From assembly GCF_003130705.1 (NCBI RefSeq), contig NZ_CP021354.1, forward strand, positions 4,588,001-4,652,000: a stretch of DNA of 64,000 bases, written 5' to 3'. This document shows positions 8,328-17,546 of this stretch, piece by piece. Source of the DNA: Rhodococcus oxybenzonivorans (GTDB lineage: Bacteria; Actinomycetota; Actinomycetes; Mycobacteriales; Mycobacteriaceae). A program made the translations under genes and the position numbers. Position 1 is the stretch's first letter. Each line of letters starts with the position of its first letter. The notes under the pieces were generated by a model. It searched no databases. It was not told where the DNA came from and saw only the letters and a program-made list of their open reading frames with translations.

Positions 8328-9116
8328 ATGACCAACAACAGCTCCGCACGCGAATCAATGCTCACCGCGATGTTCGGGCTATCCGGCCGTGCCGCGATCG
8401 TCACCGGGGCGTCGTCGGGACTCGGGCTCGGCTTTGCCCGCACACTCGCCGGCGCCGGCGCCACGGTCTACGCCGCCGCGCGGAGACTCGACCGGCTCCA
8501 CGCGCTTGGCGATGAGGTCCCCGGCATCGTTCCCGTGCAGTGCGACATCACCGACGACAGTGATCGCAAGGCCCTGGTCGACGAGTGCTACAACCGCTCC
8601 GGCCGCCTCGACATCCTGGTCAACAACGCCGGCAAGCCCGGTCCCCCACAAGCCGAACAGGAGACCGCCGAGGGCTTCAACTCGATTCTCGAGGTCAACC
8701 TGGTGGCGGGGTTCCACCTGGCCACATACGCGGCCGGCCGCCTCGCCGAGGGCGAGCAGGCGTCATACATCAACATCTCCTCGGTGATCGGTTTGGTGTC
8801 CACCGCCCCGATCGGCGGTGCGAGTTATGCCGCATCAAAGGCAGGCACGCTAGGACTCACCCGCGAACTGGCCGGTCAATGGGGCCGCCGGGGTATCCGT
8901 GTGAACGCGGTTGTCCCCGGGTGGTTCGATACCGAGATGACCGACGGCCTCTTCAGCAACGACAAGTCCGCGGGCTGGGTACGCCGGAACACCATGCTCG
9001 GCCGTGGCGGCACTGACGGTGAGATCAACGGGGCCGTGCTCTTCCTCGCATCCGACGCGTCGATCTACATGACTGGTCAGACACTGGTCGTCGACGGTGG
9101 TTGGACCGCGCGCTGA
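8328..9116 (+). CDS. Short-chain dehydrogenase/reductase (SDR)
   Basis: This is a classical SDR of 262 residues with TGASSGLG near the N terminus, NNAGKPGPP, and the catalytic Y167-x-x-x-K171 (YAASK). The C-terminal TGQTLVVDGGW is typical of the family. An ATG at 8310 overlaps the previous stop, but the ATG at 8328 has GGAG at five-base spacing and is preferred; the difference is six residues. The gene is tightly packed between another SDR and the alcohol dehydrogenase. Confidence 0.88.
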   Translation: MTNNSSARESMLTAMFGLSGRAAIVTGASSGLGLGFARTLAGAGATVYAAARRLDRLHALGDEVPGIVPVQCDITDDSDRKALVDECYNRSGRLDILVNNAGKPGPPQAEQETAEGFNSILEVNLVAGFHLATYAAGRLAEGEQASYINISSVIGLVSTAPIGGASYAASKAGTLGLTRELAGQWGRRGIRVNAVVPGWFDTEMTDGLFSNDKSAGWVRRNTMLGRGGTDGEINGAVLFLASDASIYMTGQTLVVDGGWTAR

Positions 9117-10165
9117 TGTTGGCCGTCCAGCTCACAGCATGGGGCGAATCACCTGTTGTTCGCGAGGTCCCCGAACCTGCATTCACCGGCAAACAGCTCC
9201 TGATCAAGGTCGGCGCGGCCGGATTGTGCCGTTCCGATCTCGGTGTCATGGACTCCCCGGTCGGGCGGTTCGATTATCCGCTACCCCTGACCCTCGGCCA
9301 TGAGGTCGCCGGCATCGTCGTCGACGCCGGACCAGAGGGGAACCGCAGCCTGATCGGTGAATCGGTGGTGGTGCACGGCATCTGGTCCTGCCAGGCTTGC
9401 CGGAACTGTCGACGCGGTCGACAGAACTACTGCCTCGAGCTCGTCCCCCGGCAGGACGGTCGCCTCTCACCGATCGGCAACGGTCTCGGTCATCACGGCG
9501 GTCTCGCCGAACTCATGGTGGTCCCGTCTGCCGATGTACTCGTTCCCACCGGCGCCCTGCCTGCCGAACAGGCTGCACCGCTGGCTGACGCCGGACTCAC
9601 CGCCTATCACGCGATTCGTCTGCACAAAGACCTGATCGACAGTGACACTGTTGCCGTGGTCGTCGGAATAGGCGGACTCGGCCACCTGGCCGTCCAGATC
9701 CTGCGGGCGCTCGGTGTCCGCCGGATCGTCGCCGTGGACACCCGCGAGCAGGCTCACGAGCTTGCCATCGGTTCGGGCGCGAAGGCATGCCATCTCACAC
9801 TTGAGGGGGCTGCACGCGACATCGCGACCCTCGGCGGAGCCGATCTGATCTTCGACTTCGTCGGTGCACCACCGACCATCGGACCCGCACCGGGGCTGCT
9901 TGCGCCCGGCGGGCGAATCGTCGTCGTCGGCAGCGCCGGCGGACGACTCACCGTCGGCAAAGACCTCGGTTTCGTCAGCGGCTGGCAGGTCGGTGCCCCG
10001 TTCTGGGGCACGACCGACGACCTCCGGGACGTGGTTGCGTTGGCACAAGCCGGCACCTTGCATGCAGAGGTCACGAGATTCGGTTTCTCCGAAGTTCGGG
10101 ATGCCTACCGAAAATTACGTTCGGGCTCGTTCGCCGGGCGCGGAGTCCTTGTTCCCGGCCTCTGA
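9116..10165 (+). CDS. Zinc-dependent alcohol dehydrogenase (MDR family)
   Basis: This 349-residue medium-chain dehydrogenase has the zinc-site opening GLCRSDLGVMD, the GHEVAG motif, and a structural-zinc cysteine cluster (CQACRNCRRGRQNYC). The Rossmann motif GIGGLGHLAVQ sits near the middle. It would oxidise a primary or secondary alcohol with NAD(P). The ATG at 9116 overlaps the stop of the SDR (ATGA), so it is preferred to the in-frame start five codons earlier. Confidence 0.9.
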   Translation: MLAVQLTAWGESPVVREVPEPAFTGKQLLIKVGAAGLCRSDLGVMDSPVGRFDYPLPLTLGHEVAGIVVDAGPEGNRSLIGESVVVHGIWSCQACRNCRRGRQNYCLELVPRQDGRLSPIGNGLGHHGGLAELMVVPSADVLVPTGALPAEQAAPLADAGLTAYHAIRLHKDLIDSDTVAVVVGIGGLGHLAVQILRALGVRRIVAVDTREQAHELAIGSGAKACHLTLEGAARDIATLGGADLIFDFVGAPPTIGPAPGLLAPGGRIVVVGSAGGRLTVGKDLGFVSGWQVGAPFWGTTDDLRDVVALAQAGTLHAEVTRFGFSEVRDAYRKLRSGSFAGRGVLVPGL

Positions 10166-10206
10166 GTTCATCCTTTTACGACCGCGACGATGAAAGAGAC
10201 AGCGCA

Positions 10207-11724
10207 GTGAAGCAACTTGCACAGGAGATGGTCGCCCGGGCCGAGTCCGACCCCGATGCGGTTGCCGTCATCGACGAGCTGGGGAGCCACACAATCGGGT
10301 CGATTGTCGATGCCGCCCGGACACTCGCCGACCGGATCGCAGGCATCGATGAGGCACCGCCCACCGCGCTCATCCAGGCCGACAACACCTGGCATACCTT
10401 GGCCACCGCCGTGGCCGTCGGGTTACGGGGCGGCTTGGTCGCCGTCTTCAGCCCCCACGCCACCCAAGCCGAGTTCGAGTTGGCGCTCGAGGACATCACA
10501 CCTGACATCGTTGTGGCCGACCCGACCTCACTTTCGCACTGGAGCATCGACTCCGCGCGTTTTCCCGACTCGGAACAGGCGTTCGATACGCTCTTGCTGC
10601 GTTCGGCCCCCGGAGGGTTTGGCGACATTGCACGCTGGCAGGGTGGCACTGCGATTGCGATGACATCCGGTTCGACTGGACGCCCCAAGTGCGTTGTACA
10701 GTCCGAAGAGGCAATCCGGTACGCATGCCAGAGCACGATCGAGACTGTCGGACTGCAACCGGGTGAAGCGATCGGCGCGTTTGTCCCATTGTCTTCGGTG
10801 GCTGCATTCTGCTTCGGCATGTACCTGCCGGCCTACCTCGGTGGATCCCTCGTGGCGATCGGTAAGTGGTCGCCCGCCGGGGCAGTCGACGCGATGGCGA
10901 AGAACGGTGTTGCGTGGACGATGCTGGTGCCCACCATGGCACTACAGCTCTCGGTGACCGAGGGCTCCGAAGGCAGGCTCTCGACCGTCCGGGCATTGAC
11001 GGTGGGCGGTGGCCCGATGAACGAGAGTGCGCTCGAGAAGGCCGAGACAACGCTGGGAACCACATTCCTGCGGGTGTTCGGGATGTCCGAGTGCCTGGGC
11101 CACACCACACCAGCACTCGAAGACCCCCCGGCCATCCGCCTCGGCCGCGACGGGCGCCCGTTTCCCGGCACCATCGTGCGGGCCGTGGATTCCGACGGTA
11201 TCCCGGTACCCACCGGTGAGGTCGGCGACGCCCAGGTGAAGGGTCCGTCGATGTTTGTCGGCTACGCACGTGGCGGCGTCCCGGTCCCGCCGATGCTGAC
11301 CCAGGACGGGTTCCTGCCCACCGGCGATCTGGTGGAGGTCGGCGACGACGGCACCATCCAGGTGATAGGTCGTAAGAAACAGATGATCATCCGCGGTGGC
11401 CGCAACATCGACGTCAACGAGATGGAGTCGGCGATCGCCGGCCTTCCCGGTGTCGTCCAAGTATGTGTGGTCCCCGTTCCCGATGAACTCCTCGGCGAGC
11501 GAGCTGCAGCGCTGGTGGTCACCGATTGTGAAGATCTGACCCTCACGCGGGTGACGGAACAGCTTGCTGCGGCCGACTTCCCCAAGTTCAAATGGCCCGA
11601 GTACGTATTCACCGTTGACGACCTACCTCAGAACCGGGTGGGTAAGCTGTCACGACCCGATGCGGTGAGCATCGCGTCTGCCCTGGCAACCAAGATTGAC
11701 CCTAATTCACCTCAGGGCAGGTAG
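10207..11724 (+). CDS. AMP-forming acyl-CoA synthetase
   Basis: This 505-residue adenylate-forming ligase has the P-loop-like motif MTSGSTGRPKCVVQSEE, the hinge region GDLVEVGDDGTIQVIGRKKQ, and the C-terminal catalytic lysine at residue 480 (NRVGKLSR). It activates a carboxylic acid to its CoA thioester and is the probable entry step of the pathway. The GTG start follows GAAAGAGAC. At 505 residues it is slightly short for the family but nothing essential is missing. The substrate is not evident. Confidence 0.9.
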   Translation: MKQLAQEMVARAESDPDAVAVIDELGSHTIGSIVDAARTLADRIAGIDEAPPTALIQADNTWHTLATAVAVGLRGGLVAVFSPHATQAEFELALEDITPDIVVADPTSLSHWSIDSARFPDSEQAFDTLLLRSAPGGFGDIARWQGGTAIAMTSGSTGRPKCVVQSEEAIRYACQSTIETVGLQPGEAIGAFVPLSSVAAFCFGMYLPAYLGGSLVAIGKWSPAGAVDAMAKNGVAWTMLVPTMALQLSVTEGSEGRLSTVRALTVGGGPMNESALEKAETTLGTTFLRVFGMSECLGHTTPALEDPPAIRLGRDGRPFPGTIVRAVDSDGIPVPTGEVGDAQVKGPSMFVGYARGGVPVPPMLTQDGFLPTGDLVEVGDDGTIQVIGRKKQMIIRGGRNIDVNEMESAIAGLPGVVQVCVVPVPDELLGERAAALVVTDCEDLTLTRVTEQLAAADFPKFKWPEYVFTVDDLPQNRVGKLSRPDAVSIASALATKIDPNSPQGR

Positions 11725-11764
11725 AGTCGGGTACGCGTGTACTTGTCTTATCACAGGGGGAGCC

Positions 11765-12388
11765 ATGAGCACTGAGACCGAGGTTCGCCGGGAAAGCCCG
11801 CGGTCCAAGCGCAGTCTCATTCTGTCGGTCGCGATCGATCAATTCGGCAAGGTGGGTTACGAACACACCAAGTGGGCGTCGATCGCCGACGAAGTGGGCA
11901 TCGGCCAGACCGCGCTCTATCACTACTTCGAGTCCAAGGCACACTGTCTGCTGACCATCATGCGGCTCGAGTTGGCCGAATCGGCCGAACGGTTCACCGC
12001 CGCCACAGCCGAGACGTCCGACCCGGTCGAAGCATTACGTGCAGCCGTTGCCGCGTCTCTCGAGGCATCGCCGACCGACGCCTCTCAGCGTCGCATCCTG
12101 CAGAACCATATGGATTTGCTGGCCACCAAACGTCAGTCGGTCAAAGAGGAGGCCGAGCGCCTCCGGTCTCGCGAACTCGTCGCCAAGATCGAACAAGATT
12201 GGACCGACCTCATCACCCGCGGGATCAAATCCGGCGACTTCGTCGATTCCGACGCGCATCTGCTGGGCCGCCTGGTGCTCGCGCTGATCATCAGTGTCTG
12301 GCGCTGGTACCGCCCGGGCGGCAAGATCACGCTCGACGAAATTACCACGCTGATTACCGACGCGGCCTTGCGCGTCGTTCGCGCGTAG
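11765..12388 (+). CDS. TetR-family transcriptional regulator
   Basis: This 207-residue TetR/AcrR regulator has an N-terminal helix-turn-helix at about residues 38-57 (SIADEVGIGQTALYHYF) and an all-helical ligand domain. The ATG at 11765 has a strong AGGGGGAGCC ribosome-binding site. It lies in the catabolic run next to the CoA ligase, so its effector is probably an acyl-CoA intermediate. It is the best candidate in the window for the factor binding the nine 18-bp palindromes. No copy lies upstream of its own gene, so autoregulation by that site is not evident. Confidence 0.88.
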   Translation: MSTETEVRRESPRSKRSLILSVAIDQFGKVGYEHTKWASIADEVGIGQTALYHYFESKAHCLLTIMRLELAESAERFTAATAETSDPVEALRAAVAASLEASPTDASQRRILQNHMDLLATKRQSVKEEAERLRSRELVAKIEQDWTDLITRGIKSGDFVDSDAHLLGRLVLALIISVWRWYRPGGKITLDEITTLITDAALRVVRA

Positions 12389-12424
12389 GTACCTTGCCGT
12401 CTGCGCGCTCTCCTGGCGACCCAC

Positions 12425-12442
12425 TGAAATGAACCGAATTCA
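12425..12442. promoter_or_regulatory. Palindromic operator, copy 5
   Basis: TGAAATGAACCGAATTCA matches the consensus at 13 of 18 positions. It lies 13 bases before the start codon of the EthD-like gene and just upstream of its AGGAG ribosome-binding site, in the gap after the TetR gene. Confidence 0.6.
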
Positions 12443-12455
12443 CTTAGGAGACTCG

Positions 12456-12791
12456 ATGTACAATCTCATTCTCATCGCCGCCCGTCCCACCGACTGGACC
12501 CACGAGCAGTTTATGACGTGGTGGCGCGGAGAGCATGCCGAAGTCACCTACCCGCTGCCAGGATTGCTGCGTTGGCAGCACACCGAACTTCTCGAATCCT
12601 TCGGCAGTCGATCAGAAGGCTGGGACGGCCTCTCGGTCCTGAGCTTTGCATCACGTGAATGCCTCGACGTCGCGTTGGCGAGCCCGGAATGGCAAGCCGC
12701 GGTCGACCATGTCGGAACCATGGGTGGTCGGCGAATGATGTGGTATGGCGACGAGAAAACCATGGTTCCCCTCGTCACCACCGCCGAATGA
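12456..12791 (+). CDS. EthD-domain protein
   Basis: This 111-residue protein has the alpha-beta ferredoxin-like (dimeric barrel) layout of EthD/EthD-like proteins. LILIAARPTDWTHEQFMTWW opens the first strand and helix, and the second repeat ends in MMWYGDEKTMVPL. Family members assist or catalyse steps in ether, polyketide and aromatic metabolism; function is poorly defined. The ATG at 12456 is chosen because AGGAG lies six bases before it. The next gene starts inside its stop codon, so the two form a unit. Confidence 0.8.
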   Translation: MYNLILIAARPTDWTHEQFMTWWRGEHAEVTYPLPGLLRWQHTELLESFGSRSEGWDGLSVLSFASRECLDVALASPEWQAAVDHVGTMGGRRMMWYGDEKTMVPLVTTAE

Positions 12792-13804
12792 CCTCCGAGT
12801 GGGCCGAGGCCGGTGCCCACCGAGTCGCCGAAGGCGTCCACCGAATCCCGCTAGAGATGCCGCAAGACGGCTTGCGCGCGATCAACGTGTATGCATTGGA
12901 GACCGACAACGGACTGGCGCTGATCGATGGTGGGTGGCATCGCCCGTCGACCCATCACGAACTTTCCGCGGCGCTCACCCAGATCGGCTATTCACCTGCG
13001 GACATCCACGACATCTACGTCACCCACGTACATCGCGACCACTACACGTTTGCGGTGGAATTGCGACGCCGCCACGGATCCCGGATCCACCTCGGACGCG
13101 CCGAGGCCCCGGGTATTGCCGCCATTGCGAGGCTGGAGAGCAACGTCCCCGAGAGTTCGATCCGCGAACTCCATCGTGCGGGCGACACCGTCATCGCCGA
13201 GCAGGCGCGCCGCAGGGCAATCGCCGAGCCTTTCGCTCCCGACGACTGGGAACAGCCCGACATCTGGCTGTCCCCTGGCCCTGTCGACATCGCCGGTCAC
13301 TCGTTGATTGCCACCCACACGCCCGGGCACACCAAGGGCCACATGATCTTTCACGATCTCGATCGAGGTGTCTGTTACACCGGCGATCACGTGCTGCCGA
13401 CGATCACACCGTCCATCGGGTTCGAACTCGGCAACTGGGAACTACCCCTTGGGCAGTACCTACGGTCTCTGACACTGATGCTCGATGAGCCCGAACGAGT
13501 CATGCTGCCCGCCCACGGTCCGGCCGGCACCCACGTACACGCGCGCTGCCTGGAACTGCTCGAACACCACGACCACCGCTTGAACCAAACTCGTAATGCT
13601 GTTGCACGATTGGGGCCGAGCACCGGTCTGCGAGTCGCTCAGGCCCTTACGTGGACGCGCCGAGAGCGCGTATTCGACGCACTCGATTCTTTCAATCAAA
13701 TGGTCGCTACCTGCGAGACACTGGCACACCTCGACGTCCTCGTCGACCGCGACCTCCTATCGGTAGCCACCAAAGACGGCGTGGACGTCTTCAGCATGAG
13801 CTGA
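12788..13804 (+). CDS. Metallo-beta-lactamase-fold hydrolase
   Basis: This 338-residue protein has the zinc-binding motif THVHRDHYT (H80-x-H82-x-D84-H85) and a later THTPGHTKGHMIF that supplies another histidine. The conserved aspartate and histidine at YTGDHVLP follow. The C-terminal 100 residues are helical, as in the group that includes CoA-thioester and ester hydrolases. The ATG at 12788 overlaps the stop of the EthD gene. A thioesterase or lactonase role in this pathway is plausible but unproven. It is the last gene of the run before a strong bidirectional terminator. Confidence 0.88.
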   Translation: MTSEWAEAGAHRVAEGVHRIPLEMPQDGLRAINVYALETDNGLALIDGGWHRPSTHHELSAALTQIGYSPADIHDIYVTHVHRDHYTFAVELRRRHGSRIHLGRAEAPGIAAIARLESNVPESSIRELHRAGDTVIAEQARRRAIAEPFAPDDWEQPDIWLSPGPVDIAGHSLIATHTPGHTKGHMIFHDLDRGVCYTGDHVLPTITPSIGFELGNWELPLGQYLRSLTLMLDEPERVMLPAHGPAGTHVHARCLELLEHHDHRLNQTRNAVARLGPSTGLRVAQALTWTRRERVFDALDSFNQMVATCETLAHLDVLVDRDLLSVATKDGVDVFSMS

Positions 13805-13828
13805 GGAAGTCGAACACACCACAAACGC

Positions 13829-13866
13829 CCCCATAGAGGTATCCCTCTCCGGATACCTCTATGGGG
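13829..13866. terminator. Bidirectional hairpin terminator
   Basis: A perfect 16-bp stem (CCCCATAGAGGTATCC and its complement) with loop CTCTCC lies between two converging genes. It can serve both the metallo-hydrolase on + and the SDR operon on -. Confidence 0.85.
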
Positions 13867-13898
13867 ACAAATTTTGCTCTCTCGGGGATGAAGCTCGT

Positions 13899-14663
13899 TC
13901 AATCGGCAGTCCAACCACCATCGACGTAGAGTTCGCATCCGGTCACGAACGTCGAATCGTCGCCCGCGAGGAACGCCACCATCGCGGCTACCTCCGACGC
14001 TCGGCCCAGCCGTCCCATCGGGGTGTGCGCAACCATCGCTCGATGACGTTCGGTCCCCTCGAAACGTTCGAGCAGCTGTTTGGTCTCGATGAAGCCTGGA
14101 TGTACCGAATTTACTCGCACACCGTTGGTGGCCCAGTGCAACGCAGCGTTCTTGGTCATCGTCCGCACCGCACCCTTGGCGGCCGCGTAGGCGAAGCTGT
14201 TGCCCAGACCGCCCACCGTACCCAGGATCGAACAGATGTTGACAACGGAGCCACCGCCTGTTCGTTCGATAAGACTGCCGGCGTGCTTCATGCCGAGCCA
14301 GGTTCCGGTCTGACTCACCGCAATGACCCGGTTGTAGCGGTCGAGGTCCTCGTCGACGACGGTCTCCAGGCTACCGATCGCTCCGTTGTTCACCACTGCG
14401 TCGAGCCGCCCGTAACGCCCCGATACAGCGTCGACCACGCTCTGCCACTGCGACTCCTGCGTGATGTCCAGAGCCAGACCCTGGTGCCGGTCGGGCTGTT
14501 CCTGCGCCGACACCAGATTCTCACACGACTGCGCGTCGACGTCGGTGGCCACCACATGGGCGCCCTCATCGGCCAGGCGTGCGACGATCTCGATCCCGAT
14601 CCCTCCGGTGGCGCCCGTCACGAGCACCACTTTGTCGCGGAGTCTGGTTTTCATCGAAGTCAC
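13899..14663 (-). CDS. Short-chain dehydrogenase/reductase (SDR)
   Basis: This 254-residue classical SDR has VTGATGGIGIE near the N terminus, a NNGAIG turn, a YAAAK active-site motif and a C-terminal VTGCELYVDGGW. Either the GTG at 14663 or the ATG three codons later could be the start; the ribosome-binding site (AGGATTCAGGA) does not decide. It is the last gene of the ABC-transporter operon, 20-30 bases after the permease. It probably acts on the imported compound. Confidence 0.88.
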   Translation of the reverse strand: MTSMKTRLRDKVVLVTGATGGIGIEIVARLADEGAHVVATDVDAQSCENLVSAQEQPDRHQGLALDITQESQWQSVVDAVSGRYGRLDAVVNNGAIGSLETVVDEDLDRYNRVIAVSQTGTWLGMKHAGSLIERTGGGSVVNICSILGTVGGLGNSFAYAAAKGAVRTMTKNAALHWATNGVRVNSVHPGFIETKQLLERFEGTERHRAMVAHTPMGRLGRASEVAAMVAFLAGDDSTFVTGCELYVDGGWTAD

Positions 14664-14682
14664 TGTCCTGAATCCTTTTCCA

Positions 14683-16383
14683 TCACAACTTACTCAGAAC
14701 GTTGCGGCCACCAAAGATCATTGCGATCACTACACCTACCGTGGTCACCGCCGTCATCAACAAGGCCATCGCGGCCACCATCGGATACGAGCCGTTCTGC
14801 CACATGTCGTAGAGCAGGGTACCCATGACCTGCGTCGTGGATGCGCGGACGAGGAGTGACGCCGCGAACTCGTGGGTGAGCAGGATGAAGATCAGTGCCA
14901 CAGCACTGAAGATCGTGGGCCGCATGAGCGGCAACATAATTCGAAGAGTCGTCACGAACGGGGAGGCTCCACTGGTCGCGGACGCTTCGGTGTAGGTGTT
15001 GCCCAGTGACAACATCGAGGTCATCTGCATCCTAACTGCAAAAGGCAGCATCAGGACCACGTACACCAGGATGATCACCGCTCGGGTGCCATAGAGGATG
15101 AACGGCGGCTCGGTGTACACCATCAGGAATCCGACACCGAAGATCACGGCCGGAATACCCATCGGCAGTGCCGTTATCACATCTCCGATCAACCCGAGGA
15201 TCTTGTATCGACGTCCACGGATCAGCAGGTTCGCGATCACGTAGCCGATGGGGATACAGATCACCACGGCGCCGATGGAGGTCACAATGCTCGTGATGAC
15301 CGATTCCACTATGGAGTTGGTGCGGAACAGCTCTTTGTAGTTTGCGAGCGTGAACAGGTCCCAGCCCAGCGATCCCGACCAGTACGGCGTCAGTGAGACA
15401 ATGATCAAACCGATCAATGGCAGTACCAGCGCGAACAGGGAGAAAACCGCGATGGTGACAGCTGCCCAGGTTCCTCGGCCGGTGGGGTTCACGAACGATT
15501 TTCCCCCATGGGTGACAAACCGGGACTGATCGCCGAGCAAGCCCTTCTGGATGAGGACGACCGCGAGGCCGAAGATGACCAGTGGTGAACCTGCCGCGGC
15601 CGCGGCGGCGAAATCCGACGGCGATTGTGAGACCCGTTCGTACATCTCAGTGGTGAGAACTTTGACTCCACTGTTCTGCCCAAGGATCAGTGGACCGGTG
15701 AACTGCCCAAGCCCGAGCAACAGCGCGATACCGCCGCCGTAGATCAGAGACGGGCGGAGGAGCGGGAGAACCACTTTGAAAAAGATACCGATGGTTGACG
15801 ACCCGCTTATCTGCGCGGCCTCGAGGTGTTCGGAACTGATGTTCTGCATCCCGGAGCTGACGAACAAGTACACGAAGGACGTGAGCCCGAAACCGGTGAG
15901 AATAATGATCCACGGCACTGAGTAGACGTCCACGGGCCCGGATTCGAGACTGCTCCACCACGGGAGTTTGCGCAGCAAGACGTTGAGATAACCGGGTCCG
16001 GGTGACAGCAGGAACGCCCACCCGACGATGCTTGCGACCGCGGGCATGACGATCGGCAGGATCGGGATCATCTTGAGCCAGCCGAGTCTCGAGGGAAGAC
16101 GACTTGCAGCGTAGGCAAGAAGCGTGCCTAAAACCATGGCGATCACCAGTGACCCGACCGCCAGGGCGGCGGTGGTCCCGAGGGTCTTGGCAATGTCGTA
16201 TCGGCCGTACTGCGATTTGTAGCCGGCAGCACCGTCCTCGAATGCCAGTATCTGCAGACGGACCATGGGCAGGACAACGAGGTACGCGAGCACCGCGAGC
16301 AGGACGATGTAGCCGCTCCGAGCGCGCCAATGTGTCGGGATCGAGAACGATCGTGCGGGTGCCACTGCAGTCATAGTCGTCAT
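14683..16383 (-). CDS. ABC transporter permease, two permease domains fused (iron/spermidine type)
   Basis: This 566-residue membrane protein has two halves of about six helices. Each half carries an EAA-type loop: HLEAAQISGSSTIGIFFKVV in the first and YTEASATSGASPFVTTLRI in the second. That architecture is typical of Fe(III)- and thiamine-type importers (FbpB-like) and of organic-compound importers of the same class. The ATG overlaps the ATPase stop (ATGA at 16380-16383). With the ATPase upstream and a solute-binding protein it forms a complete importer. Iron is unlikely given the catabolic context. Confidence 0.9.
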   Translation of the reverse strand: MTTMTAVAPARSFSIPTHWRARSGYIVLLAVLAYLVVLPMVRLQILAFEDGAAGYKSQYGRYDIAKTLGTTAALAVGSLVIAMVLGTLLAYAASRLPSRLGWLKMIPILPIVMPAVASIVGWAFLLSPGPGYLNVLLRKLPWWSSLESGPVDVYSVPWIIILTGFGLTSFVYLFVSSGMQNISSEHLEAAQISGSSTIGIFFKVVLPLLRPSLIYGGGIALLLGLGQFTGPLILGQNSGVKVLTTEMYERVSQSPSDFAAAAAAGSPLVIFGLAVVLIQKGLLGDQSRFVTHGGKSFVNPTGRGTWAAVTIAVFSLFALVLPLIGLIIVSLTPYWSGSLGWDLFTLANYKELFRTNSIVESVITSIVTSIGAVVICIPIGYVIANLLIRGRRYKILGLIGDVITALPMGIPAVIFGVGFLMVYTEPPFILYGTRAVIILVYVVLMLPFAVRMQMTSMLSLGNTYTEASATSGASPFVTTLRIMLPLMRPTIFSAVALIFILLTHEFAASLLVRASTTQVMGTLLYDMWQNGSYPMVAAMALLMTAVTTVGVVIAMIFGGRNVLSKL

Positions 16384-17546
16384 GACGCGGTTCCTCCACT
16401 GCCTGCCGCGACCAGATCGGGCTCGGCGACTGCCGAACCATTGGGTTCGCCGTAGACCCGCAGGCTGTCGGGCGAGAAGCTGATCACCAACGGCGCACCG
16501 GGCGTCATCTGACGCAGCCGCGCTCCGTGTTCGGATGCCTTGGCCCGCAACGCCAACGGCTCGGTACCGGTCTTGACCGAGACGTCGAAGTATCGGCCGG
16601 CGTATTCGTAGTCGACAAGTTCGGCGTGAAGGGGAACGTTGCCCACCGGGACATCCTGTAATGACTCATGGAGGAACACATCGTCCGGACGGAAGCGGGC
16701 GACTGCGCTGGTGCCCTCGTCGGCCCGGTCGCGCACTACGGCTCCACTGAGATCGATGCCGTCACCTGCGTTGGTCTTCCAGCCTTCGTGGCCACGCTTG
16801 AGTTCGAGTCGATTGCCCATCCCGATGAAGGCGGCGACGTATTCGGACGCCGGCATCTCGAAGACATGCTCGGGAGCGTCGTACTGTTCGATCCTGCCGG
16901 ACTTCATGATTGCCAGACGATCGCCCAGCGCGAAGGCCTCAGCCTGATCATGCGTGACAAAAACGGCTGTGAATCCGATCCTCTGGTGCAGCTGGTGGAT
17001 CTGCGACCGTACTTGATCGCGAAGACGGGCATCGAGGTTGCTCAACGGTTCGTCGAACAACATCAGGTCCGGTTGGGCGACCAGTCCGCGAGCCACCGCG
17101 ACGCGCTGCTGCTGACCACCACTGAGCTGGGACGGGTACCGGTCGAGTAGCGCGCCGCAATCGACCATGTCCGCGGCCGCTTCCACCGATCCGTCGGAGA
17201 TCGCCTTCTTGAGTTTGCGGACCTTGAGCGGGTACGTGATGTTGTCGCGGACAGTCATGTGCGGCCACAACGCATAGGACTGGAACACCATCCCGATATT
17301 GCGCTTGTGCGCGGGGATATCGATCTTGGTGCTCGCATCGAAGACCGTCTTGTTCCCGAATTCGATCGACCCACCTTGCGGGGTCTCGAGGCCGGCCAGG
17401 CAACGTAGGGTCGTGGTCTTGCCGCAACCGCTGGGTCCGAGCAGGACCAGGAACTCGCCTTCCTCGATGTCCAGGTCGAGTTCATCGACGACCACATTCG
17501 ATCCGTAACTCTTGTTCAGACCGGAAACTTTGAATTGGGAGGTCAT
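16380..17546 (-). CDS. ABC transporter ATP-binding protein (PotA/FbpC type)
   Basis: This 388-residue ATPase has Walker A GPSGCGKTT (residues 37-45), signature LSGGQQQR, and Walker B LMLFDEPLSNLD. A C-terminal TOBE-like region of about 140 residues follows. Its start overlaps the SDR stop upstream and its stop overlaps the permease start, so three genes are tightly coupled. It powers the fused permease. Confidence 0.93.
   Translation of the reverse strand: MTSQFKVSGLNKSYGSNVVVDELDLDIEEGEFLVLLGPSGCGKTTTLRCLAGLETPQGGSIEFGNKTVFDASTKIDIPAHKRNIGMVFQSYALWPHMTVRDNITYPLKVRKLKKAISDGSVEAAADMVDCGALLDRYPSQLSGGQQQRVAVARGLVAQPDLMLFDEPLSNLDARLRDQVRSQIHQLHQRIGFTAVFVTHDQAEAFALGDRLAIMKSGRIEQYDAPEHVFEMPASEYVAAFIGMGNRLELKRGHEGWKTNAGDGIDLSGAVVRDRADEGTSAVARFRPDDVFLHESLQDVPVGNVPLHAELVDYEYAGRYFDVSVKTGTEPLALRAKASEHGARLRQMTPGAPLVISFSPDSLRVYGEPNGSAVAEPDLVAAGSGGTAS

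Noticed and set aside
7135..8358. Minus-strand open frame (407 codons) opposite the dehydrogenase and SDR genes
   Set aside because: Fully covered by two well-supported + strand genes and without domain signals.
14683..17546. Iron(III) importer
   Set aside because: The architecture is shared with Fe(III) systems, but the operator is that of the catabolic genes and no iron box was seen; the SDR partners suggest an organic substrate.
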